DNA from: JAISGQ01 sp045604155
GTDB taxonomy: Bacteria > Bacillota > Clostridia > Oscillospirales > Acutalibacteraceae
Assembly (NCBI GenBank): GCA_045604155.1
Contig: JAZUNN010000062.1
Coordinates: 1-13,165, forward strand
Direction of reading: 5' to 3'
Length of the DNA stretch: 13,165 nucleotides
The notes below the pieces were generated by a model that saw only the letters and a list, made by a program, of their open reading frames with translations, was not told the origin of the DNA and did not search any database. Shown here one piece after another: positions 12,666-13,165 of the stretch; position 1 is the stretch's first letter, and each line of letters begins with the position of its first letter. Made by a program: the position numbers and the translations under genes.

Positions 12666-13165
12666 ATGCCGAGTAATGCAATTCTCGAACAGAAGAAAGC
12701 GTACGTAGCTGAGCTTGCTGACAAGCTCAAGAACTCCACCGCAGGTGTTATCGTTTCTTATCAGGGAATCACCGTTGCAGACGACACCAAGCTTCGTAAG
12801 GAGCTTCGTGAGGCAGGCGTGGAGTACCGTGTTGTAAAGAACACTCTCCTCAAGCGTGCTGCTGAGATCGCTGAGATCCCCGGTCTTGACGATGTTCTCG
12901 AGGGTACCACCGCTGTTGCAATGAGCAGCGAGTACACCGATGCTGCAAGAATCCTTTGCGATTATGCAGACAAGAACAAGAAGTTCGTCATCAAGAAGGG
13001 CTACATGGATTCCAAGGCAATCTCCGTTGAGGAAGTCAATGTTCTTGCAAAGCTTCCCAGCAGAGACGCTCTTCTCGCAACTATCGCCGGTACCTGCAAC
13101 AGCATCATCGCTTCTGTTGCACGTGCTGTACAGGCTGTTGCCGACGCTAAGGGCGGCGCACCTGC
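12666..13165 (+). CDS. rplJ: Ribosomal protein L10, C-terminus beyond the window
   Basis: ATG 12666 opens a frame with no stop up to the window end (166 codons and two bases), so almost all of a normal L10 (about 165-175 residues) is present. L10 is the base of the ribosomal stalk: it binds 23S rRNA with its N-terminal domain and carries L7/L12 dimers on its C-terminal helix. Recognisable segments are MPSNAILEQKKAYVAELADK at the start, VVKNTLLKRAAE (about 56-67), the GTTAVA strand (80-85) and LPSRDALLATIAG (129-141). The Ala-rich helix at the end is the L12-binding part. GGAGGTG (12651-12657) lies 8 bases upstream. Codon bias is as strong as in gap. rplL is expected just beyond the edge. Confidence 0.97.
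   Translation, partial: MPSNAILEQKKAYVAELADKLKNSTAGVIVSYQGITVADDTKLRKELREAGVEYRVVKNTLLKRAAEIAEIPGLDDVLEGTTAVAMSSEYTDAARILCDYADKNKKFVIKKGYMDSKAISVEEVNVLAKLPSRDALLATIAGTCNSIIASVARAVQAVADAKGGAP

Overview
The window looks like chromosome of a low-to-moderate GC Gram-positive anaerobe of the class Clostridia, probably close to Ruminococcus (Oscillospirales). The evidence is strong GGAGG ribosome-binding sites, sigma-A promoters often with a TGn extended -10, many intrinsic terminators, a Firmicutes-type L10 leader before rplJ, and typical families (YwaF, DUF3267, DUF308, zinc-ribbon membrane proteins). The genus is an inference. The highly expressed genes (gap, aspS, rplJ) share a codon bias rich in CTC, GTT, GCT and CCC that the membrane and hypothetical genes lack.

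Layout: position 1-32 holds the first codons of a minus-strand gene. A YwaF/TMEM164-family membrane protein follows (256-1020), then a 58-residue small protein (1204-1380) with its own promoter and a bidirectional terminator shared with a convergent DUF3267 putative membrane metalloprotease (1466-2056, minus). Divergent from that is a PAP2-family membrane phosphatase (2205-3164). Next come gap (3329-4339) with a strong terminator, a six-helix membrane protein of unknown function (4689-5414), and a palindrome-rich intergenic repeat. A two-gene unit encodes a HAD phosphatase and an alpha/beta hydrolase (5722-7273). A second two-gene unit encodes a MinD-like protein and a methylglyoxal synthase homologue (7381-8519). 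A striking array of four perfect hairpins lies before aspS (8840-10618). The right end has a DUF308/HdeD-like membrane protein (10665-11300, minus), a zinc-ribbon membrane protein (11469-12368) and the L10 leader with the 5' part of rplJ (12666 to the window end).

Most genes are single transcription units of housekeeping or envelope type. The most unusual part is 7381-8519. The MinD-like protein lacks both Walker A lysines and the second A' aspartate, and it ends before any C-terminal membrane-targeting helix. The MgsA homologue beside it has Gly and Asn where E. coli MgsA has the catalytic Asp71 and Asp101. In many Clostridia mgsA lies near the minCDE-rodA cluster, so this pair may be a remnant of that cluster in which both proteins have changed function. 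I found no CRISPR array, insertion sequence, tRNA, rRNA or defence locus.
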